Shown here one piece after another: positions 8,783-18,147 of a stretch of 64,000 bases of DNA. Both the position numbers and the translations under genes were made by a program. Under the pieces are notes generated by a model. That model ran no database searches and was not told where the DNA came from. It saw only the letters and a program-made list of their open reading frames with translations. Where the stretch lies: contig CAVSZZ010000002.1 in NCBI GenBank assembly GCA_963732595.1, positions 992,001-1,056,000 on the forward strand, read 5' to 3'. Source of the stretch: JAFGXF01 sp963732595. GTDB taxonomy: Bacteria > Chloroflexota > Anaerolineae > Anaerolineales > Anaerolineaceae. Positions within the stretch are counted from its first letter, which is position 1; each line of letters starts with the position of its first letter.

Positions 8783-11290
8783 TCAGGTTTTTATTCCTGC
8801 CAGGCTCGGGTCGGGAGATTCGCTTTTCTCGCGGGAAAGGACGATTTGCTTATCTTCATTAAGACCTACCCAGACCGTTTCACCATCCTTGAATTCACCA
8901 CTCAGGACAGCATCAGAAAGGGGATCCTCAACTTTTTGTTGAATGACCCGTCGTAAAGGCCGGGCTCCCATATCTGGATCGTAACCCTCATCGGCGAGTT
9001 GCTGAATAGCCACTTCTGTGGCTTTGATCTCTATCTTGTGTTCCTTCAGGCGGTCTGATACCTTCTGTAACTCCAGGCTTACGATCTGCTTGATGTGCTC
9101 CCGTCCAAGCGCGTGGAACACAATAACTCCATCCAGCCGGTTGACAAATTCAGGACGAAAAACCTTCTTGAGGGATTCGAGCAACTTCTTACGCATCTCA
9201 TCATAACTCTTTTTCTCCTCGATCACTTCGTCCCGTTTCAGGGCAAATCCAAAGGCGGACTGGTGTCTAATCTCATCCGCACCAATGTTCGAGGTCATGA
9301 CGATAATAGCATTACGAAAATCCACCTTGTGCCCCTTGGCGTCGGAGAGGTGCCCCTCTTCCATGATCTGCAGGAGCATGTTATGAGCTTCAGAATGTGC
9401 TTTTTCAACCTCATCAAATACGACTATGGAATACGGCTTTCGCCGGATGGCCTCAGTCAATTGACCGGCATCATCATAGCCCACATATCCGGGTGGCGCA
9501 CCAACCAGTCGACTGACGGTATGTCTTTCCATGAATTCAGACATGTCAAATTGGACCAGGGATTCTTCACTGCCAAACAGGAACCGAGCCAAAGCCTTGG
9601 TTAACTCGGTTTTACCAACCCCGGTCGGTCCCAGGAAAATGAAGCTTCCGATCGGCCGTTTGGGGTCCTTCAGCCCAGCCCGTGATCTCCGAACAGCCTT
9701 GGCCACTGCCGTGATGGCATCTTCCTGCCCGATAATAGTTTTTTTAAGTTCACTTTCCATCTGAAGAAGTCGTTCCGATTCTTCGCTGGCTATCTGCATA
9801 ACCGGAACCCCCGTCCACATAGCTACCAGCTCGGCAATATCCTCCGCACTAACCACCGGACTGGTTTCACGATCCCAGCTCGACTGCAGCTTGCTGAATT
9901 TCTTCTCCAGCGTGGCTTCCTGATCGGCAAGACCCGATGCGTCTTCCTCACGATGCTCCTCAATTGCCAAGGCGCGTTTTTCCCGCACTTCACGTAATTT
10001 CAACATTAATTCTTTGCTGGTTTTAGCCGCCGGGCTTTTATACATACGCACCCGCGAGGAGCCCTCATCGATCAGATCAATGGCTTTATCCGGCAAGAAG
10101 CGATCATTGACATAGCGCGCTGATAACCGCGCAGCGGCCTCAAGCGCTTCGTTCGAGATGGTTAACCGATGGTGTTCTTCATAGGCGCCGCGAATGCCAT
10201 AAAGAATCTTGATAGTTTCATCCACTGATGGCTCGCTCACGACGATAGGTTGAAAGCGTCGCTCAAGAGCCGCGTCGCTTTCTATATGCTTGCGATATTC
10301 TTCCATCGTCGTGGCGCCAATCACCTGCAACTCGCCGCGGGAAAGCGCTGGCTTAAGGATGTTGGCGGCATCAACCGATGACCCAGCTGCGCCTGCACCC
10401 ACCAGCATGTGTACTTCATCGATGAAGAGGATTGCACCGGATTGTTTTAATTCATCGATGACCCTTTTTAGGCGTTCTTCGAATTGACCTCGGTACATCG
10501 TGCCAGCGACAAGCGAGCCGACATCCAATTGTAAGACGCGTTTACCCAATAACGGACCCGGCACATCCCCAATCAAAATACGCTGGGCAAGGCCTTCAAC
10601 TATCGCGGTTTTACCGACACCTGGTTCACCAATTAAGGCTGGATTATTCTTATTACGACGTGCCAGAACCTGGATAACACGCTCAATCTCCATCTGGCGA
10701 CCAACCACAGGGTCGAGTTTATTCTCCTCTGCTAGGGTTGTCAGGTCCACCGCCAATTGGTCGACCAGTGGGGTTTTATTCTTACTTGCCGGTTCTGGTT
10801 TTTGGGTTGCGGTTTTGCCAGATATGGGCGATCCCGCCGGCGCCAATCCAGAAGACTCTTGCATAATCCGACGGGTCTGGCGACGAATCTGTTCGGGTGT
10901 GATACCAAGCTTTTTTAATATCTCCACAGCATTACTGCCTGATAAACGCATAACCCCGAGCAAAAGATGCTCTGTGCCAATATAGTGGTGCCCCAAACGG
11001 CGCGCCTCATCGAAAGCACTCTCCAGTGCTTTCTGTGTATCCCCAGACAGTTCCAATTTGGTGGTCCGTTTATCGGTACGTACAGCATTGCGTTCGACAG
11101 TATCCATTAACCGGTCGAGCGTAAGACCCAATTCCTTCAACACCCGCCCGGCTACACCGTCCTCCTCCATCATGAGTCCAAGCAGCAGGTGATCTGTGTC
11201 GATCTGCATCTGCTGAAGGCGTTCAGCTTCCTGATGGGCGAGGCTAAGAACATGCCGTGCGCGTTGTGTGAATCGTTCTATACCTGACAA
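8783..11290 (-). CDS. clpC: ATP-dependent Clp protease ATPase subunit ClpC
   Basis: Hsp100 unfoldase that feeds substrates to ClpP. It has two N-terminal Clp repeat motifs (first about 130 residues), AAA domain 1 with Walker A GEPGVGKT near residue 220, a UVR-like coiled linker (LREVREKRALAIEEHREEDA) that marks the ClpC type, and AAA domain 2 with GPTGVGKT near residue 552. An in-frame TTG at 11350 would add 20 residues (NNNG-rich) without a ribosome-binding site. The TTG at 11290 has GGGAG about 10 nt upstream and gives the family-typical opening LSGIERFTQRAR, so I prefer it. No mcsA, mcsB or ctsR genes are adjacent, unlike the Bacillus clpC operon. Confidence 0.95.
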   Translation of the reverse strand: MSGIERFTQRARHVLSLAHQEAERLQQMQIDTDHLLLGLMMEEDGVAGRVLKELGLTLDRLMDTVERNAVRTDKRTTKLELSGDTQKALESAFDEARRLGHHYIGTEHLLLGVMRLSGSNAVEILKKLGITPEQIRRQTRRIMQESSGLAPAGSPISGKTATQKPEPASKNKTPLVDQLAVDLTTLAEENKLDPVVGRQMEIERVIQVLARRNKNNPALIGEPGVGKTAIVEGLAQRILIGDVPGPLLGKRVLQLDVGSLVAGTMYRGQFEERLKRVIDELKQSGAILFIDEVHMLVGAGAAGSSVDAANILKPALSRGELQVIGATTMEEYRKHIESDAALERRFQPIVVSEPSVDETIKILYGIRGAYEEHHRLTISNEALEAAARLSARYVNDRFLPDKAIDLIDEGSSRVRMYKSPAAKTSKELMLKLREVREKRALAIEEHREEDASGLADQEATLEKKFSKLQSSWDRETSPVVSAEDIAELVAMWTGVPVMQIASEESERLLQMESELKKTIIGQEDAITAVAKAVRRSRAGLKDPKRPIGSFIFLGPTGVGKTELTKALARFLFGSEESLVQFDMSEFMERHTVSRLVGAPPGYVGYDDAGQLTEAIRRKPYSIVVFDEVEKAHSEAHNMLLQIMEEGHLSDAKGHKVDFRNAIIVMTSNIGADEIRHQSAFGFALKRDEVIEEKKSYDEMRKKLLESLKKVFRPEFVNRLDGVIVFHALGREHIKQIVSLELQKVSDRLKEHKIEIKATEVAIQQLADEGYDPDMGARPLRRVIQQKVEDPLSDAVLSGEFKDGETVWVGLNEDKQIVLSREKSESPDPSLAGIKT

Positions 11291-11462
11291 AACCTGTGAT
11301 CTCCCATTATTATTTTGTTTATTACTTCTGGAGAAATGGCCTTGAGTCAATACTGGCCATTAAATATGATTTTATTTTACCAAAAGTCCGTTAGAAAAGC
11401 ATTAAGGCCTTATAGTGTGCAAGTCTACATGGGAGTGCAGCGACCCGCACGCCACAATCAGT

Positions 11463-11894
11463 TCATCTCGCTTGAAAATCAATTCCCTCATATTGTGATA
11501 TCTTATTGCGCCAATCATCTGATACCTGTTTTGTAGTTTCAGTACGGTAATCGTAACATACCATGATCGTTTCAGCCGTTGCCAACACCTGTCCATCGTT
11601 CTCATCTTCGATTTGGGATTCAAAGACAAGGCTTTTGTTACCAATTCTGGAAATGCGTGTACCGACTCGAATATGCTGGATTAACTTGATGGGTGCCAGG
11701 AAGCTGATATGAACATCAGCCACGATCAGGTTAAGGTCCATAAACGACCGGCCATCCCACAATCCTACCTCGGTGAGGTATCGGAACCGGGCATATTCGG
11801 TGAAAGTGATGAAGCGGGCATTATTGACATGTCCCTGCGCATCGACATCTGAATAACGGAGCTGTATCGGCTGATAATATCTGAATGATCGCAT
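11463..11894 (-). CDS. Acyl-CoA thioesterase, hotdog fold (4HBT/YbgC-like)
   Basis: Small single hotdog-domain protein. The motif YSDVDAQGHVNNARF contains the aspartate and HVNN pattern of the 4-hydroxybenzoyl-CoA thioesterase family. The middle segment with VGTRISRIGNKSLVFE matches the central strands of the fold. The ATG at 11894 (MRSFRYYQPIQLRYSD) is preferred because family members begin close to this point; an upstream ATG at 11933 would add 13 residues. Substrate is not predictable; short-chain or aromatic acyl-CoAs are typical. It stands alone between clpC and the divergent Rrf2 gene. Confidence 0.85.
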   Translation of the reverse strand: MRSFRYYQPIQLRYSDVDAQGHVNNARFITFTEYARFRYLTEVGLWDGRSFMDLNLIVADVHISFLAPIKLIQHIRVGTRISRIGNKSLVFESQIEDENDGQVLATAETIMVCYDYRTETTKQVSDDWRNKISQYEGIDFQAR

Positions 11895-11961
11895 GGGATG
11901 ATTATACCTGTTGTCGTTTTTTAATCTTTGCAAAAGGTCATCCGGTCGTGGTGACCTCTAT

Positions 11962-11976
11962 CACTTGTAATAAGTG
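11962..11976. promoter_or_regulatory. Possible operator upstream of the Rrf2 gene
   Basis: A short dyad CACTT-N5-AAGTG lies about 60 bp before the Rrf2-family start codon, in the spacer shared with the divergent thioesterase. Rrf2 regulators often repress their own promoter through such dyads. The arms are only 5 bp, so this is weak. Confidence 0.25.
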
Positions 11977-12037
11977 GGGAAACAAAATATACTAAAGCAA
12001 TCTATTTTACCCTTAATACCTTAAAAGGGAGATTCAA

Positions 12038-12445
12038 ATGCAGATAACGCGCCAAGCAGATTACGCATTACGAGCCATGCTCTACCTGGCCCACATTGAT
12101 CCAAAAGAACGAGCTGCCACCAGCGACATCGCCAGGATACAGCATATCCCATCATCCTTCCTGGCCAAGATCATTTCACAGTTATCGATTGCCGGATTGA
12201 TCCAAACCTCACGCGGTGCACGCGGTGGGGTGGCCATGGCACGCACACCAGATAAAATTTCCTTATTGGAAGTGGTGGAAGCCATCGATGGACCGATTGC
12301 ACTCAACGAGTGCACCGGCAATGTCGGAGCCTGTTCGTTCGGGGATGATTGCCCCTTGCGTCCACTATGGTGTGAAACCCAGGCTGAACTGGTCAATAAA
12401 TTGAAATCAACCAACTTCGCACAATTTGTCAAGATCAGCCGCTAG
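12038..12445 (+). CDS. Rrf2 family transcriptional regulator
   Basis: A 135-residue winged-helix regulator of the Rrf2/IscR family. It starts with MQITRQADYALRAMLYLA, the classic Rrf2 opening, and has the recognition region SSFLAKIISQLSIAGLI followed by SRGARGGV. Three cysteines at 92, 99 and 105 (ECTGNVGACSFGDDC) match the position of the Fe-S ligands of IscR-like members, although IscR itself has Cys92-x5-Cys98-x5-Cys104. It may therefore sense Fe-S status, nitric oxide or redox state. A ribosome-binding site AGGGAGA precedes the ATG. A strong hairpin follows, so it is probably monocistronic. Confidence 0.92.
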   Translation: MQITRQADYALRAMLYLAHIDPKERAATSDIARIQHIPSSFLAKIISQLSIAGLIQTSRGARGGVAMARTPDKISLLEVVEAIDGPIALNECTGNVGACSFGDDCPLRPLWCETQAELVNKLKSTNFAQFVKISR

Positions 12446-12458
12446 TCTCTTCGTTGCA

Positions 12459-12487
12459 AACCTCCCCTGAGTTATTCAGGGGAGGTT
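12459..12487 (+). terminator. Intrinsic terminator after the Rrf2 gene
   Basis: A 12-bp perfect stem (AACCTCCCCTGA / TCAGGGGAGGTT) with loop GTTAT begins 14 bp after the Rrf2 stop codon and is followed by a weak T-containing tail CATTTAA. Because the arms are symmetric and GC-rich, it is a good Rho-independent terminator candidate. Confidence 0.75.
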
Positions 12488-12551
12488 CATTTAAGGATGC
12501 TCAAAGACCATCCTCTGCACAACCCCATCCATCCATGAGATAATTCTCCTG

Positions 12552-13806
12552 ATGCTGATCCACTCTGCCTCCCAATTGCTCACCATACCAGGTCCACCAC
12601 AACGGGGCAAGCGTCTCGGACAACTCGGAATCATTGAAAACGGGGCTGTCCTGATTCGCGAGGGAACGCTCGTGGAAGTTGGGAACAGCCAGGCATTACT
12701 GACGGCATACCCAGATGAAATGCGCTTCGATGCGCAGGGCTGTGTTGTAATGCCAGGCTTTATTGATCCGCATACCCACTTGCCCTGGTCCGGCGACAGG
12801 GCGGATGAATTTGAAATGCGCCTGATGGGAAAAAGCTACCATGAGATCATGTCCAGTGGTGGGGGGATCAACAATACAGTAACCTCCACCCGCGCCAGCA
12901 GCGATGAATCATTACTACATGAAACCCGGCAGCGCGCCAGGGATATTTTCAGGCATGGAACGACCACCGCTGAGGCAAAATCCGGTTATGGGCTGGCTTT
13001 TGAGAGTGAGTTGCGACTCATTCATACGATTATGCAACTGGATACCGAGGGACCGCTCGAGATCGTTCCGACTTTCCTAGGTGCGCATGCCCTCCCTGAA
13101 GAGTATCGTGATAGACCGTATGAGTATGTGGAACTGGTCTGCAACGATATGTTGCCAAAACTTGCTCTCCGTTGGCGGAAACATCACCCCGATAATCCCT
13201 TGCCCTTCGTGGATGTTTTCTGCGATCAGGGAGCGTTCACCTGCGAGCAGACAGAAACTATTTTCAAAGCAGCAGGAGCGCTTCGGTTTCGCTTTAAAGA
13301 TCCACGCAGATGAATTTGCATGCTTGGGCGGTACTCGTCTGGCCGTTCAATATCGGGCTGTATCAGCTGACCACCTGGTTAAAACCACCCCCGAAGATAT
13401 CCTTACCTTATCCAGCAGTGATACGGTCGCTGTATCACTGCCGCTGACCCCCTTCGGGCTGGCGCATACGGAATACACTCCTGCCGCAGCTTTATTGGCT
13501 GCGGATGCGTTGCTAGCTTTGGGCAGTGACCTGAATCCGGGCACGGCCTGGTGTGGTAACATGCAATTCGCTATCGCGGTGGCCTGTCGTTATATGCACT
13601 TAACGCCTGCACAGGCGGTTGCGGCAGCCACGATCAACGCAGCAGCAGCCATCAACCGCGCCGACCGTATTGGCTCTCTGGAGCAAGGCAAGCAGGCTGA
13701 CTTGATTGTCTTGACCGTCAGCGATTACCGCCAGCTGGCATACCGCTTCGGGATAAACCTGGTCAGCCACGTCATCAAGAAAGGCCGGGTCCACCCCGTT
13801 CAATAA
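12552..13806 (+). CDS. hutI: Imidazolonepropionase HutI, frameshifted
   Basis: Imidazolonepropionase (third step of histidine degradation: imidazolone propionate to formiminoglutamate), an amidohydrolase. The N-terminal frame carries the metal-binding PGFIDPHTHLPW (about residues 68-79) and GTTTAEAKSGYGL. After about 13285 that frame runs into a false tail. The expected sequence continues in another frame as FALKIHADEFACLGGTRLA, then SDLNPGTAWCGNMQ, to the stop at 13806. One small indel near 13281-13290 explains this. The rejoined length of about 417 residues is normal. No hutH or hutU lies nearby. The downstream HD gene starts 4 bp later, so the two are probably coupled. Confidence 0.88.
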
Positions 13807-13809
13807 AAA

Positions 13810-14454
13810 ATGCCGACACCTGAACAAGCTCGAACATGGATGCCCCAAGGCGATCCTGTCCATGATTACGACCATGTCATGCGCGTCTATCACATGGCGG
13901 AACAGATTGGGCAAATTGAAGGCGCGGACCTGGATATCGTCAGAGCTGCCGCGCTGTTGCACGACGCGGTTGGTAGTGCCCCGGGGGTTGATACCAACGA
14001 GCAGCGCCATAATCATCATGGCAGCTCTGCTGAATTCGCTGCGCACATATTGCATCTGGAAGGTTGGCCGGAAGATCGTGTTCAGGCAGTCCAACACTGC
14101 ATCCGTGCGCATCGCTTCCGTTTCACAACCGAACGTCCAGACACACTTGAGGCTAAGGTGCTTTACGATGCCGATAAGCTGGATGTCCTGGGTGCCTTGG
14201 GCGTTGCAAGAACAATTGCCTATGCCGCTATAGCAGGTCAACCGTTCTACTCCAAGCCTTCTCAACAGTTCCTTGATACCGGCAAGGAGGTACCCGGCGA
14301 AGCCCACAGCTCGTATCACGAGTATCTATATAAACTGGTGAAGATCAAGGATAGCCTGCATACCTCAACTGCTCGGAAGATCGCCGAATATCGGCACGAC
14401 TTCCTGGTCGCGTTCTATACCGAATTATCGGAGGAAGCAGCCGGTAACCGGTAA
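13810..14454 (+). CDS. HD domain phosphohydrolase
   Basis: A 214-residue HD superfamily hydrolase. The first metal histidine is in HDYDHVMRVYHMA (His18/His22), the HD dyad is LLHDAVG (His51, Asp52), and a later conserved region has HCIRAHRFR and DADKLDVLGALGVAR, the last matching the second acidic site of the YpgQ/YedJ-like group. Members hydrolyse nucleotides or phosphate esters; the substrate here is unknown. It begins 3 nt after the hutI stop, suggesting cotranscription, but a role in histidine degradation is not established. Confidence 0.85.
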   Translation: MPTPEQARTWMPQGDPVHDYDHVMRVYHMAEQIGQIEGADLDIVRAAALLHDAVGSAPGVDTNEQRHNHHGSSAEFAAHILHLEGWPEDRVQAVQHCIRAHRFRFTTERPDTLEAKVLYDADKLDVLGALGVARTIAYAAIAGQPFYSKPSQQFLDTGKEVPGEAHSSYHEYLYKLVKIKDSLHTSTARKIAEYRHDFLVAFYTELSEEAAGNR

Positions 14455-14460
14455 GTAAAT

Positions 14461-14507
14461 TCAACTTTTTTCACTGCCACACTAAACCTCATACAAGTGG
14501 AAGTTGA
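14461..14507. promoter_or_regulatory. Inverted repeat upstream of the corrinoid protein gene
   Basis: The arms TCAACTT (14461-14467) and AAGTTGA (14501-14507), with an inner CAC/GTG pairing, bracket the spacer between the HD gene and the corrinoid protein gene. This could be an operator or a weak terminator. It does not look like a cobalamin riboswitch. Confidence 0.25.
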
Positions 14508-14529
14508 TCGAAAACAAAACGGAGCATCG

Positions 14530-15181
14530 ATGAATCAGGATCTCTTCAATCAAATGTCACAAAGCATCGTTGATGGCAACCCCAGGACTGCGGCGGCGGT
14601 TGCCCAGGCGGCATTGGATGCCGGGATCGACCCACTGGAGGCTATCACCAAAGGTTTTGTGAAAGGTGTCGACCTGGTTGGTGCCGCTTTTACCGATGGA
14701 GAAGCCTTCCTGCCCGAGTTGGTCATGGCGGGCGAGGCCATGAAAGCCGCTGTGGCCGTGCTTGAACCGGAGATGCACCGGCGTGGTACTGAAAGGAAAA
14801 CCCTGGGGAGGGTGGTCCTGGCGACAGTGGAAGGGGATATCCACGAAATCGGTAAGTCGCTGGTTGGGACGATGCTTGCTGCAGCTGGATTTGAAGTATT
14901 TGACCTCGGGGTGAAAGTGCCGGCGGTCATGATTCCTTGAGAAGGTTCGCGAAGTTAATGCATCGATCATTGGCTTGAGCGCGCTGCTCACCACCACCAT
15001 GGTCAGACAACGCGAGGTGATAGATGCATTAGACAAAGATGGCATGCGGCCTGGCGTCAAGGTCATGGTGGGTGGCGCTCCGGTTACTCGCGAGTGGGTC
15101 GCACAGATCGGTGCGGATGGATACAGCGAGGATGCAATCGGGGCGGTAGCGGTGGCCAAACAACTGATGGGTATAACCTGA
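14530..15181 (+). CDS. Methyltransferase corrinoid-binding protein, frameshifted
   Basis: Cognate corrinoid protein of the MtbC/MttC/MtqC type: an N-terminal helical B12-binding cap (MNQDLFNQMSQSIVDGN onward) and a Rossmann-like cobalamin domain with the base-off ligand motif DIHEIG (Asp103, His105, Gly108). It carries the methyl group from an MttB-type enzyme to an acceptor. The first frame stops at 14940 after VKVPAVMIP. The homologous continuation FLEKVREVNASIIGLSALLT is read in another frame from about 14931 to 15181 and includes GGAPVTREWVAQIGADGYS. One extra base near 14928-14933 explains the break. The rejoined length of about 216 residues is normal. The mttB-like gene begins 10 bp downstream. 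Confidence 0.9.
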
Positions 15182-15191
15182 GGGTGCCGGA

Positions 15192-16664
15192 ATGACCAAA
15201 GCGATTAAGTCCATTACCAACCCAAAGCTCAGCATCAACATCCTGACCGATGACGAAGTCCTGAAGATCCATCAAGCCACGCTGCAAACCATTGAATCTG
15301 TGGGAGTGCGATTTCCATCAAAAAAGGCATTGACCCTGTGGGAGGCATTTGGGGCCAGCGTTGACCACGAAAAGCAAATTGTCAAGGTAAAACCTGACGT
15401 TATTGAAAACGCGCTCAAAAAGGCGCCTGCATCCTTTGTTTTAGGTGGACGGGACCCCCAGCAGACCTGCCAATTGGATGGCAACCACGTTTACCTGGCA
15501 ACGGATGGTTGTGGAGTAGAAGTCATCGATATCAACACCGGTAAGCGTAGGTCCTCCTGTCTTCAGGATGTGGCGGACATCGCCCGCATCGCGGATGGAA
15601 CTGAAGAGATCGGCTTTCATTGGGTGGCATTATCCGCCCAGGATAAGCCTGCCGAATCCCGAGGCTTGCATGAGATAAGGGCTGTCTGGCAGAATTCCAC
15701 CAAGCATGTTCAAACCGAAAGTATCTACAATGAGGCTGAAGCGCATGCTGCGGTTGAAATGGCAGCGGTTGTGGCGGGTGGTTCTCAGGCATTGCGCGAG
15801 CGACCGGTTCTGTCATTAATGCAATGCACAGCATCACCTCTCGGGCAAGATGGCGGCAGCATTGAAGCTGCGCTGATTGCTGCGGAGGCAGGCATCCCGA
15901 CCGGTTTCATGACAATGGCAGCCAACCTTACCACTGGTCCGGCCACGCTGGCGGGAACCCTGGTTGTCGGAAATGCTGAAGTCCTCACCGCTCTGGCGCT
16001 GATCGAACTGGCTTATCCAGGCGCACCCGTCTTTTACGCAGCAGCGCAGACCTCCTCGGACTTGCGTACGGGCGCCTACACCGGCGGTGGTCCTGAGGAC
16101 TTCCTGTATGGAGCAGCCAGCAATCGATTGGCCGATTTTTATAACATCCCTCTTTCTATGGGTGCCTTCGCCACCGGCGCCAAGGAACCAAACTGGCAAG
16201 CCGGACTGGAGAACAGCCTCTCGGCCTTAATGGCCTGTGTGTCGATGTCGGATATGCTGCTGGGTGCCGGCTTCCTGCATGGCAGTCGAATCTGGTCCTA
16301 CGCCCAGATGATGCTGGATTGCGAGATATTTTCGATCATTCATAAGATGATGGGGGGGATCGTTGTGAATCAAGATACCCTGGCGCTTGAGACCATCGCA
16401 GCTGCCGGACCGGGCGGCAATTTCCTCACCCAACCCCATACCCTCCAACATATGCGCGAGCTCTTCCTGCCCAAATTCATGGACCGACGGCCCTACAATA
16501 CCTGGGAAGAATTGGGGGATGATGCCCGCGATTGGGCACTTGAAAAGGCAAGAAAGACTCTTCACAATCATATTCCTGACACACTTGATACCAAAATGGA
16601 TAATGAATTGGATAAATTGATCGCAACAATGGAGTCAAAAATTAGAAGTGCGCCCACACTTTGA
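15192..16664 (+). CDS. MttB family methyltransferase (non-pyrrolysine), first copy
   Basis: A 490-residue member of the trimethylamine methyltransferase MttB superfamily. The reading frame is uninterrupted, with no internal amber codon, so it belongs to the non-pyrrolysine group whose characterised members demethylate quaternary amines such as glycine betaine, proline betaine, carnitine and butyrobetaine. The family motif GPGGNFLTQPHT lies at about residues 406-417 and the TIM-barrel region contains GFMTMAANLTTGPATLAG. It lies directly after the corrinoid protein, its expected methyl acceptor, and overlaps the start of the second MttB copy by 17 bp. The substrate cannot be read from sequence. 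Confidence 0.92.
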   Translation: MTKAIKSITNPKLSINILTDDEVLKIHQATLQTIESVGVRFPSKKALTLWEAFGASVDHEKQIVKVKPDVIENALKKAPASFVLGGRDPQQTCQLDGNHVYLATDGCGVEVIDINTGKRRSSCLQDVADIARIADGTEEIGFHWVALSAQDKPAESRGLHEIRAVWQNSTKHVQTESIYNEAEAHAAVEMAAVVAGGSQALRERPVLSLMQCTASPLGQDGGSIEAALIAAEAGIPTGFMTMAANLTTGPATLAGTLVVGNAEVLTALALIELAYPGAPVFYAAAQTSSDLRTGAYTGGGPEDFLYGAASNRLADFYNIPLSMGAFATGAKEPNWQAGLENSLSALMACVSMSDMLLGAGFLHGSRIWSYAQMMLDCEIFSIIHKMMGGIVVNQDTLALETIAAAGPGGNFLTQPHTLQHMRELFLPKFMDRRPYNTWEELGDDARDWALEKARKTLHNHIPDTLDTKMDNELDKLIATMESKIRSAPTL

Positions 16665-18102
16665 GATCCTGTCACAAGAACAAGTCCAGAGTGTCCTTTC
16701 GGATGCCCACAGATTATTAAACGAGGTGGGCGTCAGAGTGCAATCGGAAGAGACACGAACTCTCCTGAGTGGGTTCGGGGCAATCGTTAATAAAGCTGGG
16801 GATATTGTAAAAATACCTGTTCAGGTAATCGAGAGAGCCCTCAAGACTGCTCCCTCTTGTTTCCAACTTTTCAATCAAGCGGGGTCTGCAGTGATCACAT
16901 ATGGGGGTGATCACGTTCATTTCGACCCCGGTTCTTCAGGTGTCCATGTGTTGGACCCGGACACTCTGGAGCATCGACCTGCCATCTCAACCGATATGGT
17001 GAAGATTATCCAAGTTGCCGAAATGTTGCCTCAGTATGATGCCCAATCCACGGCCGTGGTCTGTAACGATGTGCCCTCAGCCATCGGTGATCTTTACCGT
17101 CTTTACTTGGTGCTTCTGTTTTCAGAGAAATCGGTCATCACCGGGTCATTCTCGATAACTGGATTGGATATCATGCTCGAGATGCTGACCATGGTTAGCG
17201 GTGGGCAAAAACAAATGGCTGAAAAACCCAGGGCCGTATTCGATGTGTGCCCGACACCCCCCCTGATCTGGTCGGAATTTGCAGTTTATAACTTGATTAC
17301 GCTTGCGAGAGCAGGCATCCCGGCTGAGATGGTCTCCATGCCGCTTGCTGGTGCTGCCTCCCCGGTCACACTTCTGGGTTCAATCACCCAACATGCAGCA
17401 GAAAGCCTGGCGGGAATCGTGATCCACCAGGCGGCGCAACCGGGTGCTCCCATTGTGTGGGGCGGAGCGCCGGCCATCTTTGACATGCGCAAAGGTGGAA
17501 CGCCATTCGGCGCAATCGAGACCGCCATGCTTAATGCTGCCTGTGCCCAAGTTGGGAAAGTATTAAACCTTCCAACTCATGGATATCTGGGCGCCAGCGA
17601 CTCCAAGTTGGTCGATTCGCAATCCGGGATGGAAAGCAGCATGACAGCCATGCTGGGTGCGATGGCTGGCATCAACATGATTTCGGGTGCAGGAATGCTG
17701 GACTTCCTGTCCTGCCAAAGTCCAGAAAAGCTGGTCATGGATGCCGAAGTTATTTCAAGTTCCAAACGTTTATTGGAGGGAATCTCTGAATTTGACGGTG
17801 ATTTTCTCACTGCATTTTATGAGGGCTTCGAGTTCAAAGGTGATTTTTTGAAACAAAGGATCACACGGGATCTCTTCAAGAAAGAACAATACCTTCCATC
17901 CGATGTGATTGACCGAGATTCGCTGCGGGGCTGGCAGGAGTCAGGTAAACTAGATGCATGGCAACGAGCCAAGGATCGCACCCGAAAAGTGCTTAATGAT
18001 TACCATTCGCCACAAATCGACCCAAAGTTAAAAAATGAATTGTTCAACCTGATGACGTCCGAGGCTAAACGGGCCGGGATGGATCATTTACCTGTTGCGT
18101 GA
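16648..18102 (+). CDS. MttB family methyltransferase, second copy
   Basis: A 484-residue MttB-superfamily paralogue starting at a GTG that overlaps the end of the first copy by 17 bp, so translation is probably coupled. It aligns by pattern with the first copy from the N-terminus (LLNEVGVRVQSEETRTLL compared with TIESVGVRFPSKKALTLW). It lacks the C-terminal GPGG-x-FL-x3-HT motif; the corresponding segment reads FEFKGDFLKQRITRDLF. There is no internal amber codon. It could have a different methylated substrate or form a hetero-oligomer with the first copy; both are inference. Transcription probably ends before the convergent homocysteine methyltransferase-like gene. Confidence 0.9.
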   Translation: MRPHFEILSQEQVQSVLSDAHRLLNEVGVRVQSEETRTLLSGFGAIVNKAGDIVKIPVQVIERALKTAPSCFQLFNQAGSAVITYGGDHVHFDPGSSGVHVLDPDTLEHRPAISTDMVKIIQVAEMLPQYDAQSTAVVCNDVPSAIGDLYRLYLVLLFSEKSVITGSFSITGLDIMLEMLTMVSGGQKQMAEKPRAVFDVCPTPPLIWSEFAVYNLITLARAGIPAEMVSMPLAGAASPVTLLGSITQHAAESLAGIVIHQAAQPGAPIVWGGAPAIFDMRKGGTPFGAIETAMLNAACAQVGKVLNLPTHGYLGASDSKLVDSQSGMESSMTAMLGAMAGINMISGAGMLDFLSCQSPEKLVMDAEVISSSKRLLEGISEFDGDFLTAFYEGFEFKGDFLKQRITRDLFKKEQYLPSDVIDRDSLRGWQESGKLDAWQRAKDRTRKVLNDYHSPQIDPKLKNELFNLMTSEAKRAGMDHLPVA

Positions 18103-18147
18103 TTATCTTATCTTGTTTACATTTGAATATAGCTGAAGATATCTATC

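Noticed and set aside
13600..14319. 239-codon minus-strand ORF over the hutI end and HD gene
   Set aside because: Lies opposite two conserved genes and has no recognisable motifs; it is a frame shadow.
14455..14529. Cobalamin riboswitch upstream of the corrinoid gene
   Set aside because: The spacer is only 75 bp with no B12-box-like sequence; the sole structure is a short inverted repeat.
14557..15159. 200-codon minus-strand ORF opposite the corrinoid protein gene
   Set aside because: Low-complexity antisense frame opposite a conserved B12-binding gene.
15192..18102. Possible pyrrolysine-containing MttB
   Set aside because: Both frames are full length without an internal amber codon, so pyrrolysine is not needed.
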